NCBI GenBank assembly: GCA_006937955.1
Contig: SSNP01000107.1
Span: 778,818-842,817, forward strand
DNA from: Pachypanchax playfairii
Taxonomy: Eukaryota; Chordata; Actinopteri; Cyprinodontiformes; Aplocheilidae
Direction of reading: 5' to 3'
DNA length: 64,000 nt
The stretch's first letter is position 1; each line of letters starts with the position of its first letter. A program made the translations under genes and the position numbers. The notes beneath the pieces are model-generated. The model saw nothing but the letters and a program-made list of their open reading frames with translations, was not told the origin of the DNA and ran no database searches. Positions 22,249-33,680 of this stretch are shown piece after piece.

Positions 22249-22808
22249 ATGACATCCAAGAGGTCTAAGTTTTCCTTTCAAAAGAGAGAGGACAGCACAG
22301 CTAGCTACCACTACTGTGTACCAAAATGCACAGCATCTTCCAAGGTTTAACTCTTTTTTAAGTTTTGACACTTTCCCGAAAGATGGTGAGTTTCAAGATC
22401 ACAGTCCATACAAGAGTCTGCCGTCGTTATTTTTCATTTGCTGATCTGATGGAGCCCGCTACATCAGGCGGACGCAGACTTCTGAAGAAGGGGGCTGTAC
22501 CGATCCTGTTAGAGTGGAACAGCTACTCTCTGCCTGCCACTCGTCCTAGTGTTTGGGACCGGACAGAGCGACCAAACACCCTTGCTCTCCCTGATGATGA
22601 GGAGCCAGTGATGGAGGTTGACTGCCATGACCACGACTTCTGTTACCCCACTGAGCCAGCAGCAGTGAACCTAGCCCTGGATGAGACAGGAGAACTCCGG
22701 TCCGAGCTCTCAAAGCTCCGGAGGCAGGTGGAGGAGATGGCAGTCAGCTGCAAGTTTGGTTTGGAGCGGTTTGCTTCTTCTGATGATAACTTCACATATT
22801 TTACAAGG
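22249..22808 (+). pseudogene. THAP-domain transposase N-terminus, broken
   Basis: The frame from ATG at 22249 gives a basic leader, then Tyr-Cys-Val-Pro-Lys-Cys, the first pair of a THAP C2CH zinc finger, and stops at a TAA near 22348. Reading continues at 22383-22808 in another frame with His-Thr-Arg-Val-Cys-Arg-Arg-Tyr-Phe, where the usual final histidine ligand (Cys-x2-His) is tyrosine. It then has Pro-Ala-Thr-Ser-Gly-Gly-Arg-Arg-Leu-Leu, a coiled-coil-like segment, and ends at a donor-like AAG|GTAAGC. THAP domains bind transposon ends. The stop and the lost ligand make this copy inactive. Confidence 0.7.
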
Positions 22809-22904
22809 TAAGCCAGAAGATAGCGGGGCATTAATATTTTATTTACAGAAATTAGTCTCGCAAACCCGTTATCATTAGCTCAGGTAGCTTTTTACAGTAC
22901 AGCC

Positions 22905-23609
22905 GTTTTCAGACAGACGTTCGGATCTTTAACCAGAGTTGTATTTTCAGACACGCCACTTTTTTTTGGAGCATTGCCTTTCGGCTGCTTTCAAACAGCA
23001 AGGAAATTTGGGGGGGTGGGGAGCTGCAGACAGGTGTACTTGGAACTACTCACGGTGCTGGCGCTTGCCTCAGGTCTCACCTGCTCATCGCCTAGTCATT
23101 GTTAGTCAGCTAAACCATTGATCTCACCACCGTCCACTGATCCTGCTCATCATCCCGAAGTAAACTCACACTGATGGTGCAGCACGCCAGAGCAGTGTTG
23201 AGCTTATTTCGGGAGCCAGGTGGTGTCTCCATTGGTAACGGTGAGCGAGCAGAGTGGAGAAGCTGGAGTGGACGGCGGTGAGATCGAATCAGCCTCTGAA
23301 TGAAGATCAAAGGCAAATGATGAGAAGATCTGGAGCTCTGGTCGGAATGTAGGAACATGACTGAGTGTTTTGGTTCATGTTTTGGCCGGGGGGGTAAATC
23401 ACATGTTCTTATACACTGTCGTTCACGTGAGATACGTCATCAGTGTGTGTGTTTTCAGCATTCACCCATTTCCCCTCCGCCACACACCCCTCCCGCTTTG
23501 AATACAAACACTGTACCGCGTAAAGTCGGCTCTTATTACTAGACAGAAAAGTGCAGCGGACGAAGCCAGGAACATTCCCTTTTTTCATGGTTTGTCTGAA
23601 AGGGGCTTA
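22905..23609. mobile_element. Possible nested MITE inside the THAP transposon
   Basis: Left edge 'AGCCGTTTTCAGACAGACG' and right edge 'GTTTGTCTGAAAGGGGCTT' form imperfect inverted repeats around a TTCAGACA core. The interior is GC-richer than its surroundings and has no gene. The target duplication is unclear. Confidence 0.4.
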
Positions 23610-24399
23610 AGTGATGAGTAATAGAATACTAAAACGTAGCATTACATGGATATGGGAGACAGGTTTAGGTAAACATTTAGTGCTTTATTTATATATTTGT
23701 TTTCCATTCACTGTTAAACAGAGGAATGTTTTCAGTTTGGTAGAAATGGTTGCCTCAAGATTGTTTACATTTCAGCTGCTGGATGAGGGCTTGCTTAGCC
23801 TTTTGCAGTGGACCTGAAGATCTCCTATAAAGTGATTTAATGTTCTATAGACAGTCTTTTTGTCCTTATATAATCCAACATAAATGACCAATATTTTAAA
23901 AAGCACTGATTTATGCATTTCACAACTAAATCAAAATAACCTCACACTCAGCTTTGCCAATGACTCCAACAACCGGAAGTAGGACTGCGGTCTCATAGGG
24001 AATGCGGAAGTGGTGCGTGCATATAGGCTATTTGCTGCAGAATATTGATCTGGTACATTCACCAAACACAAAAGATCAATCCAAAACCACAAGAATCTGC
24101 TGGTATTCTGGGTTTGTTTACATTTCACTTTCCCGTGGCAGCACCAGGAAGTGCAGTAACAATACAATAAAAAAGTAGAGCAGAAACGCTACAGCGCAAC
24201 CACAGGTGAGGATGAAATCATGTGCCTGAGCTTATTTGGTCCTTTTAATAAGGTGCAGTGTGAATCCAAACTGCACCAAATAAAAACAACAACAATGTTG
24301 CAACTTTGGTCCCCAATCGAATCGAGTCCACCCGACTATCAGGTGTGAATACAGCCTGAGACAAAATCTGCTACAGAACATTACAGAATTAATGTAAAT

Positions 24400-25777
24400 T
24401 AAACACAATTGCTATAATCCTCTTGAAAAAAGGAAAATGTGTACTTAGCATGGCAAGCAAAGTATAATAAATATCTTGGAGTAACAATACCAAAAGATCC
24501 TAAAGAATTTTTGGAACATGATTTTTCACCAATGCAAAGAAATGTTAAAGAGAGCATAACTAGATAGGATTTAATCCCACATATGGACTTAAACTCAATA
24601 GCTTCAATTAACATGCATTCTTCTGAAATTGTATTTATTTCAAACCCTACCCTAACAATTTAATGAATGGGACAAAATTATATCCAGGTACATATGGCAG
24701 GGAAAGAGGCTTTGAGTTCGATTTAAAACCCTCCAACTGGCAAAAGGGGGTGGGGGTACTCCCCTCTCTGAGGGCTTACTATTGGGCAGCACTGCTGAGA
24801 TATATTATTTGTCCCCACAATTCATCTTATAACACTCAGTGGTAAACGATGGAGGAAGAAATGACCCCAATTTCCATACAAGCTATTATTGCGGACAGCA
24901 AACTACAAGACTTCATTAAGATATTAGAAAATCCAAAGACTAAATTAATGTTTAAGATCTGGAGAACAGTGATCACAAAATATAAAGTAAAAGATAACAG
25001 TGATTCTCAGATGGTGTGCACGTGATTCATATTTTGATTCAAATAAATCTGATGTTAGATTTAAAGATTAGAAAAATAAGGGAATAACAGCTTTATGTAA
25101 AATTATTAAACTAGTTTTGAGACTAGGAAAATATTTACTGGAATCACAAATTTTTTATTGATACTTGCAGGTGAGAATTTTTTCCATTACAAGGTGAAAA
25201 AAGCTACCAGTTATTAAAAATATTTAAAAGGATTCAAATAAGATAGAAGTACCATCTCAAATTTTTACAAAGGGTTCATAAACCTGAAAACAAATTCAAC
25301 AAAATATATCAAAGAGAAGTGGGAAACACAGGGTGGAACAAGTATATCAGTCGATGAGTGGAAGACGATATGGGCACATCAATGGAAAGGATGTGGTTCA
25401 CCCTGGTGGAGGAAATTTGGTTGGAAAGTTTTGGTAATACTTTATTACACCTCTTCAACAATCATGATGTAAGAAATCCACCAGTTTGGTGGAGAAATGA
25501 GAAAAATTGAAATGCCAACCATTATCATGTTTTTGGGGCTGTAGTGTTATTACAACATATTGGAAGGAAATACAAAATGCAATGCAATACATATTTGAAA
25601 TAACCATGTCTTTAGAAAGTAAGATCTTCTATTTTGGCTTTGTACCTGAGGAATGGTCAAAAATGACCATTACAAAAACTGGTTTTACAAGAGAGTTATA
25701 TTCCAAAGCATTGGATGGACATTGCTTTGGATATTTACAAAACTGAGAAAATATCTGCAGATCTAAATCACCAGAAG
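24400..25777 (+). pseudogene. L1 LINE ORF2, C-terminal part
   Basis: Carries the downstream part of an L1 ORF2 with many stops. Visible landmarks are Lys-Tyr-Leu-Gly-Val-Thr-Ile-Pro-Lys (near 24465), a Trp/Pro/Asn-rich stretch (24700-24780), and Tyr-Trp-Lys-Glu-Ile-Gln-Asn-Ala-Met at 25555-25590 with a well-kept frame to 25746. The reverse transcriptase catalytic motif is not in this part. Its tail is interrupted by the solo LTR at 25778. Orientation agrees with the ORF1 remnant at 18720. Confidence 0.65.
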
Positions 25778-26630
25778 TGTGAGGATCTCTGCTGCTGGTG
25801 GTGGTGCTGTGTATTAATTGTCTTGCAGGGCGTGGCAGCAGCGATCAGTGAAGACAGGTGTGGACCATTACCCAGCTCAGGAGAGCTGGGTACTTAAGCG
25901 GAGGAGGAACAAGAGACAGACGCCAGTTTGTTCCACTACATTTCGTGGTAACAGAGTGGCCTGTGATTAATGACCAGAGCGATTGTTGCAGTGTTTAACC
26001 TGCCCTCTCTTTCCCTGTGTTTAGCCCGCTGTCCTGGAGCTCCTCTCCCGACAGCAGAACCTCAGCGTGGATATCGAACCACTCATTGTGAGGACTGGCT
26101 TCACCCTGGAACGTACTAGAGCTCCGTTGCGGTGTCACGCGACCAGCTCTCTCCCTCTGGCTCCCTGTCTGTCTCTGGCTTCCTCTGATCCACACCTTCC
26201 CGGTCAACACGCTGCTGTCACCCCTGTCGCAGTCACGCCTGCGCACACAGCACCCGGACCAGGATTTCACACCACGAACATTGACAGCCTGGATCACCAC
26301 CCCTGCGGCAGCATCCTCGGATCTCTCCTCACACCCGGACGTCAAACACGATTCCGTGAGTTAAGCGAGCACGATCCCCGCACGCCGCAGCTGGTATCTC
26401 CACCTGTCACTAACCTCTCTCTCTCTCATAACCCAGGACCGTTCCTGTCCCGCACCAGTCCCGTCCTGAGTTTCTTCGTGCACATTCATTATTCACGTGT
26501 GTGTAAAGTGGAGCACTGTATTATAATAAACACTGTTATCACTGAACGCTGTTTCCTCGCTGTGTGTGTGTTTGGAGTTTGGGTCACTTTGGGAGCTCGC
26601 AAACAACCCCACCTGGTTCGAACCATGACA
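25778..26630 (+). mobile_element. Solo LTR of a gypsy-type element
   Basis: An 853-bp LTR from TGTGAGG to CCATGACA with perfect 5-bp duplications AGAAG at 25773-25777 and 26631-26635. Contains GGGTACTTAAGCGGAGGAGG near 25887-25906, matching the promoter-like block of the 47408-48246 copy. It sits in the L1 tail. Open frames in it (26067-26810 and the opposite strand) are GC-rich chance frames. Confidence 0.9.
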
Positions 26631-26635
26631 AGAAG

Positions 26636-27310
26636 GACCTTTTATAAAATTGATCAAGTACACATCACCATTAAGACTGCAGAAATCACATGGAGGAATA
26701 AATACAAATGTTCTCAAAGAACAACTAAATTACACACTTTTGTCTTTGTTATACTGTTCGTGTATTTAAAAAAAAAAATACATTTGGAGCAATATGCTAA
26801 CATCTGCTAACATCTAACAGAAGCTTGATTGGTTATAGCTCTGATAGCTGGAGCTTTTGAGATGCAAGATGACAGTTAGCATCATCAGAAAGAAAAACAC
26901 TAGACTTACATCAGCGTTGACAGTCTGACAGTAGACTGCTAATCTGTATTTGTAGGCAAAATGAAAGAAAGGATTCCAAGGTTCTTCTCACAGAGTTGTT
27001 CTCGACATGAATGGAAGCCTCAGGTTGATCTGAGACTCTCTGTAATGAGATGAAATGGGTTTTGTCAGGGATTTTGGGGAATTTCTCTTCATTTTGATTC
27101 TTTATGATTTTTTTCTTCTCCTTTCACATCTTTTCCTTCCTTCTCCTTTTCCAGCTTTCTTTTGGTTTTTTATCTCTTTCAGGTGTGTCAGGATGGAGAG
27201 TCCTTAGCGTCAGAGCGTCAGTGCTGTGTTTTGGATCACCCCTGGGCGCAGTCAATAATCATCTGGTCCTCAGAGCTTATCGACATTCTCAACTCTCCAG
27301 TGCCAGACCG
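26636..27310. other. No recognised feature
   Basis: AT-rich flank, possibly continuing the L1 3' end. No gene seen. Confidence 0.3.
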
Positions 27311-27849
27311 TTAAAGCAGTACTAAATAGCTTTTCCACTTTTCCCACCCAGTGGTTAAAAGCGGAATTAGAACTATTGTAAACAATCGTGTCTCAGACGG
27401 CCTTTCCTCAAACTGGCTTTGCAGATAATGATGCCGTTAGATAAGGTGGCGTATTTTGCTTCTTATTATTAATGCATGATTATTATCAGTGCAGAAACAA
27501 AATAAAAACTGTCTTTGCTTGCTACTCTTTTAGATTGTCCTCCGACATGATGCCAACAAAAAGCGAACTCCAGTTAGTGAGCAGAAAAAGCTAACTGTTA
27601 GCCTTTATAGGAGCAAATGGTGACCACTGCTGCAACAAACAGCTGTTGCGGTAAAGCAGCAAAGAAACCGCCCACTCACTGCCACAACCTGAACCACTGA
27701 AGTCGCTCAGTGTATTATAGGACTATTGGAGGCGCCTTTAGTGATGTCTTATATGAAGATGAACATGTTTTTCTCTTAGTGTCCACTTAGACAATTTTCA
27801 AAACAGTAGCTTAAAGTCTTAAAAATTATAATATTTAGTACTGCTTTAA
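27311..27849. mobile_element. TTAA-flanked element, second family
   Basis: A 539-bp element with perfect 18-bp inverted repeats, TTAAAGCAGTACTAAATA inward from both ends. TTAA is the likely target duplication. No transposase frame. The sequence differs from the 2908-3496 MITE. Confidence 0.85.
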
Positions 27850-27949
27850 AGTCACCATGGTGTTAGTCTCGGACAGTTAAAGCTCTGGTTTGTGAAAGTT
27901 ATGTACAAGATAACTATAGTTTCTTGTTGTTTGTCACATGAGTAATTCC

Positions 27950-28345
27950 TCCACCAGGAGGAGAATTGGACAAAAAGGCCCGGTGTGGAGACCGTCTTAG
28001 AGGAGAGGGTTTAGGCGTTGCGGTACGGGAACCGTCATGGAGGAGAGTTGACCCAGGAATCGCGGTACGGGAACCGCTGAGCAGGAGAGAGGATCGGGAG
28101 GTCCTGCACAGGAACGACACAGGTGAGTTGGATCGAAAAAACAAACAATCAGATAATCAAAAATCCGCTCAGAAAGGACTTAGAGCTAATCGGCCTTGTT
28201 ACCACGCTTGGTAGTGGAATCATCTGGTGTCCGCTATCTGTCACTGCTCCCCTTTTAAGCTCAGCTCTGTAGATGAGTGATGGGGGGCACACCTGGTGCA
28301 GTACCTGTCAGCCACACCCCTGCAGGAAACAAGCAGTGGAACAGA
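27950..28345 (-). mobile_element. Possible LTR remnant, minus strand
   Basis: On the minus strand it contains 'GGGTGTGGCTGACAGG', a 'GCTTAAAAGGGGAGC' promoter-like block and 'AGCGTGGTAACAAGG', in the same order as GGTGTGGC, GGATAAAAGC and AGCGTGGTAACG of the 4102-4861 LTR. Edges and target duplication were not found. A short internal repeat of GCGGTACGGGAACCG (two copies, near 28018 and 28060) lies at its low-coordinate end. Confidence 0.35.
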
Positions 28346-29409
28346 GGAACTAATAAACGCATTACTGACCATTAGAGAACCCCAGCCCCTATTCAACATG
28401 TCAGAAGGTTTGGTTATCCTCCCATGACATACCTTTAAAATGTTCATATAAGAAGTTGGTGCTTATGTTTTTGGGACCTTTTAAGACAAAACATTTGCTG
28501 TTTGGCTTAGACTTCCTTCCTCTGTGAGAATTCACCCCATGTTTCACATCTCCCAGGTTAACCTTTTGTCTCTAGTGGGTTGTGCCCTTCAGCCAAACCC
28601 CTGCCACCCGCCCGGCTGGTTGACAATCATCCTGCCTACACTGTTCGCATGATATTGGACAGTCACCTTTCTGGAGACATCTTTGGTCGGGTTTCTGATC
28701 CATGTTCTGACAAATCATGACAACAGAAGTTAACCTAAAATCAATAAAGATGGATTTTAAACAAAGTTAAATAATTTTAAAGTCTAAAATGTTATGCTAA
28801 TCAGTTAAACCTGCAATATGACTGTAGCGTACACGCCTACTTTAGTATAAATTAAATAAAAATGTAAAGCCTGATGGTCATTAAATTTACTTCACATATT
28901 TTTAATGCAACTGTGCTGCAGATAATTGCTTACTGATATACAGTAGACAAACAATGTTTTCTTTATTTATGTGCATAAACACAAAGAAAGATCACAAGAG
29001 AGGCTTTTTGAAAATGATGGTTTAGATCTGCTCTGGTTTTCTGTGCCAGTGAGCGTTCTCACAGCACAACATATCACTGACCGAGAGCTCTGGATAAACT
29101 GCTCACTAACTAGAGCAGACTTCTCTGGGCATCAGACCAGAAGGGGTCAGTCTGTCACCATAACTGCTTTGTTGTTGCTGTCCTCTTTGTCATGTTAAAA
29201 AAACATGGATTCTGTACCTCCTTCAGTGAAGGTATCTTAGTCTGTGGAGGTGATTAGAATGTTGTATTGAACTGCAATTCAGCTACAACAAGCATTAGGC
29301 AGCATAAGTGAAACTTATGCATAAAAAAACTTCATAGGGATAATTGGCTATTTGAGGTGTGAAAGGAATTTCATCCAAAATAAAAAGACTTCACACATTA
29401 CTCTGTAGC
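28346..29409. other. No recognised feature
   Basis: AT-rich, no credible gene. The frame at 28971-29198 has no recognisable domain. Confidence 0.4.
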
Positions 29410-29645
29410 TCACAGAGTCCATTCTAGAATAAACTATTCCCTGATGAGCATGACAGATAGATGAGGTGTTTTAGACTGTGCTATTGGGACAGCAGATATA
29501 TCAGATCATAGCACTTTACACTTGACTATTAACCTGGAGGATTTAAAACTCATTAGAGATTAAACACTGGAATTCAGAATAATAAAACAACAGTGCTGAA
29601 GATAAAAAAGGAAATTCAGGAGTGCATCAAACTAAACAAAAACAG
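29410..29645 (+). pseudogene. L1 LINE endonuclease C-terminal fragment
   Basis: Reads Ile-Ser-Asp-His-Ser-Thr-Leu-His-Leu (near 29498), the Ser-Asp-His active-site motif of apurinic-type LINE endonucleases, followed by Lys-Lys-Glu-Ile-Gln-Glu-Cys-Ile-Lys (29605-29635). Stops are present. The fragment stops where the L2 copy begins. Confidence 0.6.
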
Positions 29646-30999
29646 CAATGTCCTTCCCACTGTTGTGTCTGGTTCGTTGTCCAGTGAAGCAGCTTTAGAA
29701 TCTGAATCATGTTTAGACAGTTTCTGTCCAGCTGATCTTAATGAGTTAACACAAATTATAGCTTCTTCTAAACCATCTACATGTATGTTGGATCCTGTTC
29801 CAATCAGACGTTTTAAAGAGGTCTTCCATAGATTAACACATGGATATTGGACATGATCAATATGTCTTTAATGAATGGATATGTGCCTCAGGCCTTTAAG
29901 GTTGCTGTTATTAAACCTTTACTTAAGAAACCTGATCTTGATCTAGGATCTCCAGGTAATTATCGACCTATATCCAATTTACCCTTCATCTAAAAAACTC
30001 TAGAAAAGATAGTTGCAAACCAGTTATGTGATCATTTACACAGTAATAATCTTTTTGAAGAGTTCCAGTCAGGATTTAGAGCTCATCATAGCACTGAAAC
30101 AGCACTGGTGAAAGTTTCTAATGATATTCTCATGGCCTCAGACAGTGTACTTGTGTCTGTACTTGTCCTGTTAGATCTGAGTGCTGCGTTTGATACTATA
30201 GATCATAAGATCCTATTAAAGAGGCTTGAATATGATATTGGGATTCAGGGAACTGCATTAAACTGGTTTGAATCATATTTAACTGAAATATTTCAGTTTG
30301 TTCATGTAAATAATGAATCTTCTTCATATACCAGAGTCAGTCATGGAGTTCCTCAGGGTTCAGTGCTTGGACCAATCCTTTTTACTATATATATGTTACC
30401 GCTTAGTAAAATTATTAGACAACATGGTATAAAATTCAATTTTTATGCTGATGATACTCAGTTATATCTATCAATGAAGCCTGATGAGACCAACCAGCTG
30501 CAGAGATTACAAGCTTGTCTTAATGATGTAAAACGTTGGATGACGCTTAATTTTTTGCTTTTAAATTCAGACAAGACAGAGGTTGTGATTTTTGGGCCTG
30601 AGAATCTTAGGAACAAGTTGTGTAGTCAGTCATCAACATTGGATGGCATTAATTTGGCCTCCAACAAGAAGGTAAAGAACCTGGGTGTTATCTTTGACCA
30701 GGACATGTCCTTTAGTTCTCATATAAAGCATGTTACCAGGACGGCCTACTTCCACCTGCGTAATGTTGCTAAAATTAGGAGCATTTTGAATCAAGGAGAT
30801 GTAGAAACTTTAGTTCACGCATTTGTTACTTCTAGACTTGATTACTGTAATTCTTTATTATCAGGATGTTCTAATAGTGCTGTTAAAGGCCTCCAGCTGA
30901 TCCAAAATACTGCTGCCAGAGTTCTGATGAGAGTTAGAAGGAGAGACCATATTTCTCCTGTTTCACTTCATTGGCTCCCTGTAAAATCTAGAATAAAGT

Positions 31000-31777
31000 T
31001 TAAAGGAACTTAAGGCAGCTTTACAAAATCTGACTCAGTGCTGCCGCGACAGGCGCTGTGGCTAACTGCAGCCACCAGCCAAGCCGGCACGGGAGCGCGC
31101 ACAGACACTTTACAGACTGTTCGTCTTCACAGCACTGCACCGGGGAGGCTAACATACTTCACGTCAGGTCTCTCCACTCTGTTATTTGATTTGATCTCAT
31201 CATTTTCATACTGTATCAGGCTCTAAACACGACCTATAATGTTTTCTCACCTGGTCACAAGGAAATGAGCCATGTCAGCATCCGTTTTCACTCCCAAATG
31301 CAGCTGAAGTTCCCTCCATGAACCGAACGCATATCCAATATTTATGCGGGTGCCTGCCCGGCTTCGGTCATATTTTTTTTTAGACTCACGAGATGCCGCT
31401 GATAAAGTCTTTTTTTTCTTCGTGGTGCCACTTTTTTGGGGGGTGAGAGTGGATGCAGGTCGTTTGCTGGCTGCAGAAACATCCATAAGTATACCTTCAG
31501 TGTTTGAATCCAAGTCCACGGCGGCCATGTACTTCCTGTTCAAGAGCTGTCGGCAACGCGCATGCAGCGTCAATTTACGTCACATCCCTACAACTGCGCG
31601 GGAAATTCGGACGTCGAACTGCAGCGCATTATGTAGCACACAGCGTTTCCAAGGCAACAGACATATATGCGGATGGCCTCGTTATTTTGGCTTTTTAATG
31701 CTTCATGACCCATTAGCATTGAATAAACTGGAAATGCATGTGTAGTTTTTCACAAATCTTGCCTTATGTCCCTTTAA
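31000..31777 (-). mobile_element. TTAA element (Kolobok-like) inside the L2 RT
   Basis: A 778-bp element including both TTAA copies (31000-31003 and 31774-31777). Inverted ends read TTAAAGGAACTTAAGGCA and TTAAAGGGACATAAGGCA. Removing it with one TTAA restores the L2 reading frame exactly, so the duplication is well supported. It carries an uninterrupted minus-strand frame. TTAA target plus AGG terminus fits Kolobok; piggyBac elements usually begin CCC. Confidence 0.88.
31247..31573 (-). CDS. Possible first exon of a Kolobok-type gene
   Basis: A 108-codon uninterrupted frame opening with Met-Thr-Leu-His-Ala-Arg. It has a Lys/Thr-rich low-complexity middle, then Thr-Arg-Ile-Asn-Ile-Gly-Tyr-Ala-Phe-Gly-Ser-Trp-Arg-Glu-Leu and Lys-Thr-Asp-Ala-Asp-Met-Ala-His-Phe-Leu. 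I associate this closing module with transposon-derived fish proteins, but cannot name it firmly. The last codons overlap a donor-like ACCAG|GTGAGA, so it may be an exon rather than a complete protein. Being intact inside a non-autonomous-sized element is notable. Confidence 0.45.
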   Translation of the reverse strand: MTLHARCRQLLNRKYMAAVDLDSNTEGILMDVSAASKRPASTLTPQKSGTTKKKKTLSAASRESKKKYDRSRAGTRINIGYAFGSWRELQLHLGVKTDADMAHFLVTR

Positions 31778-32284
31778 GGTTTTACTTTTGATGTATAAGG
31801 CCTTGAATGACCAAGCTCCATCTTATATTAAAGATCTTATTGTTCCATATGTTCCTAATAGAGCACTTCACTCTCAGACTGCAGGTCTGCTTGTAGTTCC
31901 TAGGATTTCTAAAAGTAGAATGGGAGGAAGAGCTTTTAGTTATCAGGCTCCTCTCCTGTGGAACCAGCTTCCACTTTTTATCCGTGAGGCAGACACCTTG
32001 TGTAGTTTTAAGAATAGACTTAAAACTTTCCTTTTTACACAATCCTATAGTCAGGGTTAGCTTGGGTTCTCCTGAGCTTTCCCTTTAGTTATGCTGCTAT
32101 AGGTTTAGACTGCCGGAGGACATACTGACCACATTTTTTCACTCTGCTGTCTTTCTTTACTCTGGCTGCCTCTGAGGAGGATGTATCTCACATAAACAAG
32201 GGATGAAAAATTCCCACTAGAGCCATCAAATTGTTATTGCTTTTGATTTTTACTGCTGCCATTAACTGTTTCTCTCCCAGAGAA

Positions 32285-32434
32285 CTTTCAAAGAACTGGC
32301 TGCAAAGAGAATCTCAGAAAATAAAACGATAGATGGAGATATCGGAGGAGATATATAAAATAGAAAGACTAACATTTGCTCTGCAAATCCAAATGAATGC
32401 TTTTGTGAAGAATTGGTGGAAATGGAGACTCTAT
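32285..32434 (+). pseudogene. L1 LINE ORF2 extreme C-terminus
   Basis: Reads Lys-Asn-Trp-Leu-Gln-Arg-Glu (near 32293), then Ile-Tyr-Lys-Ile-Glu-Arg-Leu-Thr-Phe-Ala-Leu and Trp-Lys-Trp-Arg-Leu-Tyr, the usual end pattern of fish L1 ORF2. One stop is present. It is split by the element at 32435-33583 and resumes at 33584 with Asp-Leu-Asn-Glu-Leu-Asp-Leu. Confidence 0.6.
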
Positions 32435-33583
32435 GGGCCTGATTTATCAATATTCCAAGTAAGGAGCGCAAAATTGTGTGTCGCAAAAATTTTTCGCAAA
32501 GGGGCATATTCCTGATTTGTGGGTGATCTGCTAAGACTGATTGCGTAATTGTTAAGCGGCGCAAAAAGCAATATTCAAATGAGGAGTTTGACAGCACTAT
32601 TCTCTTGTGGACGCACGAAAGGCGCAAACGGAAAATTAATTTCGAGCCATTGGGGCTTCAGATATGAGTGGAAGAGGCAAAAGATACATTGCTGAGCCGC
32701 ATCAAAGACATTTTCAGGTTCCACTCTGTGATGTTGTTGAATGTTGTACAACACACAGCAAACAACAGTGATCAGAGCGACCTGGTGCATAAAGTTCACC
32801 CGCAGCGCGGTCCAAACACCATCACCTGCTTTTCAGGTTGCGGCACGCTCCAAAATGTTTCTCGTGCGTATGTGGGCCAGATTATATCCATGTTACTCCC
32901 CAGCAGTCAGGGCGGTAAAGGGGGTCTGCGCCATCACCTTAAGAATAGATCACGAGCTGCTATGAAATTTATAAATGTGTGGAATGATATTTACTGCACG
33001 AATAGCGTAACACACACACCCAAGAGCCGAAATTTCCATATTCACCATCGCTCAACCTTGTAAATATAACACTGTTCCTCAGAATGAAAGAATCGTAAGC
33101 CTGGATAATTTGGGTGTTGAACATTAATGTATCTGCTAGCGTAACACTGCATTTGAAACCTGACACACACAAGACAATCTACCCTAGAAGACGCAGCGCT
33201 GCAATGATCCACGCGTCTGTCTGTGTCTCCTCGCAACAATCACTGCAGTTATTTTTGTGCCGAGTTAAGACATGCTTTTCAAAGGTGGTAAAAATATGCG
33301 CAAAATTAGAAGCTGCAAACAGTTTCAGGTTTGATAAATCCCAGTGCGCCTGGAACGCCCATTTACATGTTCTCCTTCCAATATTTTGCGTCTTCTGACA
33401 GAAACGCCCAGATTGCATATTATTCAAGGGCAAAGGCGAAAAAATGACTTTGCGCGTCCAGCGGCAGGTTTAACAGGCGCAGTTTTGCCTGTGCGCCATT
33501 AGTAAATCACCTTATGCTTGTTTTTGCGGCCGCTGAGCGGTTTGCGCCTGTTTTAACAACCGCAAACCTGATAAATCAGGCCC
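32435..33583. mobile_element. Harbinger-like non-autonomous transposon
   Basis: A 1149-bp element with perfect 15-bp inverted repeats GGGCCTGATTTATCA at both ends. It interrupts the L1 ORF2 end between CTCTA and TTATGACC, which is compatible with a 3-bp TTA/CTA duplication as made by PIF/Harbinger. Subterminal regions are rich in GCGCAAA motifs on both sides. Frames inside are short and without domains. Confidence 0.75.
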
Positions 33584-33680
33584 TTTATGACCTCAATGAA
33601 TTGGACCTAACTGTATGAAAACTGTTTGAAAGAGGTTTTTCATTTTTTACAATTTTGATGTTGTTTGATGTTGTCTACTT
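33584..33680 (+). pseudogene. L1 ORF2 end and 3'UTR, continuation
   Basis: Continues the L1 reading frame after the Harbinger-like insertion for a few codons, then a stop and AT-rich 3'UTR. Confidence 0.5.

Larger units (their letters stand above)
21759..24357 (+). mobile_element. DNA transposon with THAP gene (ISL2EU-like)
   Basis: Ends are imperfect inverted repeats, AGGGTGCATTCACACCAG on the left and the reverse complement of AGGCTGTATTCACACCTG on the right. The interior holds a THAP zinc-finger gene start (22249-22808) but no recognisable DDE catalytic part; that region is occupied by another repeat-like block (22905-23609). THAP plus DDE_Tnp_4 is the arrangement of fish ISL2EU/IS4EU transposons, which is why I favour this class. 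Confidence 0.6.
29646..32284 (+). pseudogene. L2/Maui-type LINE: RT and 3'UTR, interrupted
   Basis: A 5'-truncated L2-type LINE. A pre-RT part (29646-29856) is followed by a frame change and, near 29990, a stop. The main RT frame (about 30060-31003) shows Leu-Leu-Asp-Leu-Ser-Ala-Ala-Phe-Asp-Thr-Ile-Asp, Pro-Gln-Gly-Ser-Val-Leu-Gly-Pro, and the catalytic Tyr-Ala-Asp-Asp at about 30442-30453. The frame is cut by the TTAA element at 31000-31777 and resumes in frame through 32060. The 3'UTR, with 'GGTTCTCCTGAGCTTTCCCT', ends near 32284. Target-primed reverse transcription is the family's mechanism; this copy is inactive. Confidence 0.85.

Noticed and set aside
26067..26810. 247-codon plus-strand frame
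   Set aside because: It lies in the C-rich solo LTR and has no domain; the length comes from low stop frequency in GC-rich sequence.
28561..28721. Another LTR end at CATGACA (28716-28721)
   Set aside because: No matching 5' end or duplication and no shared internal blocks were found.
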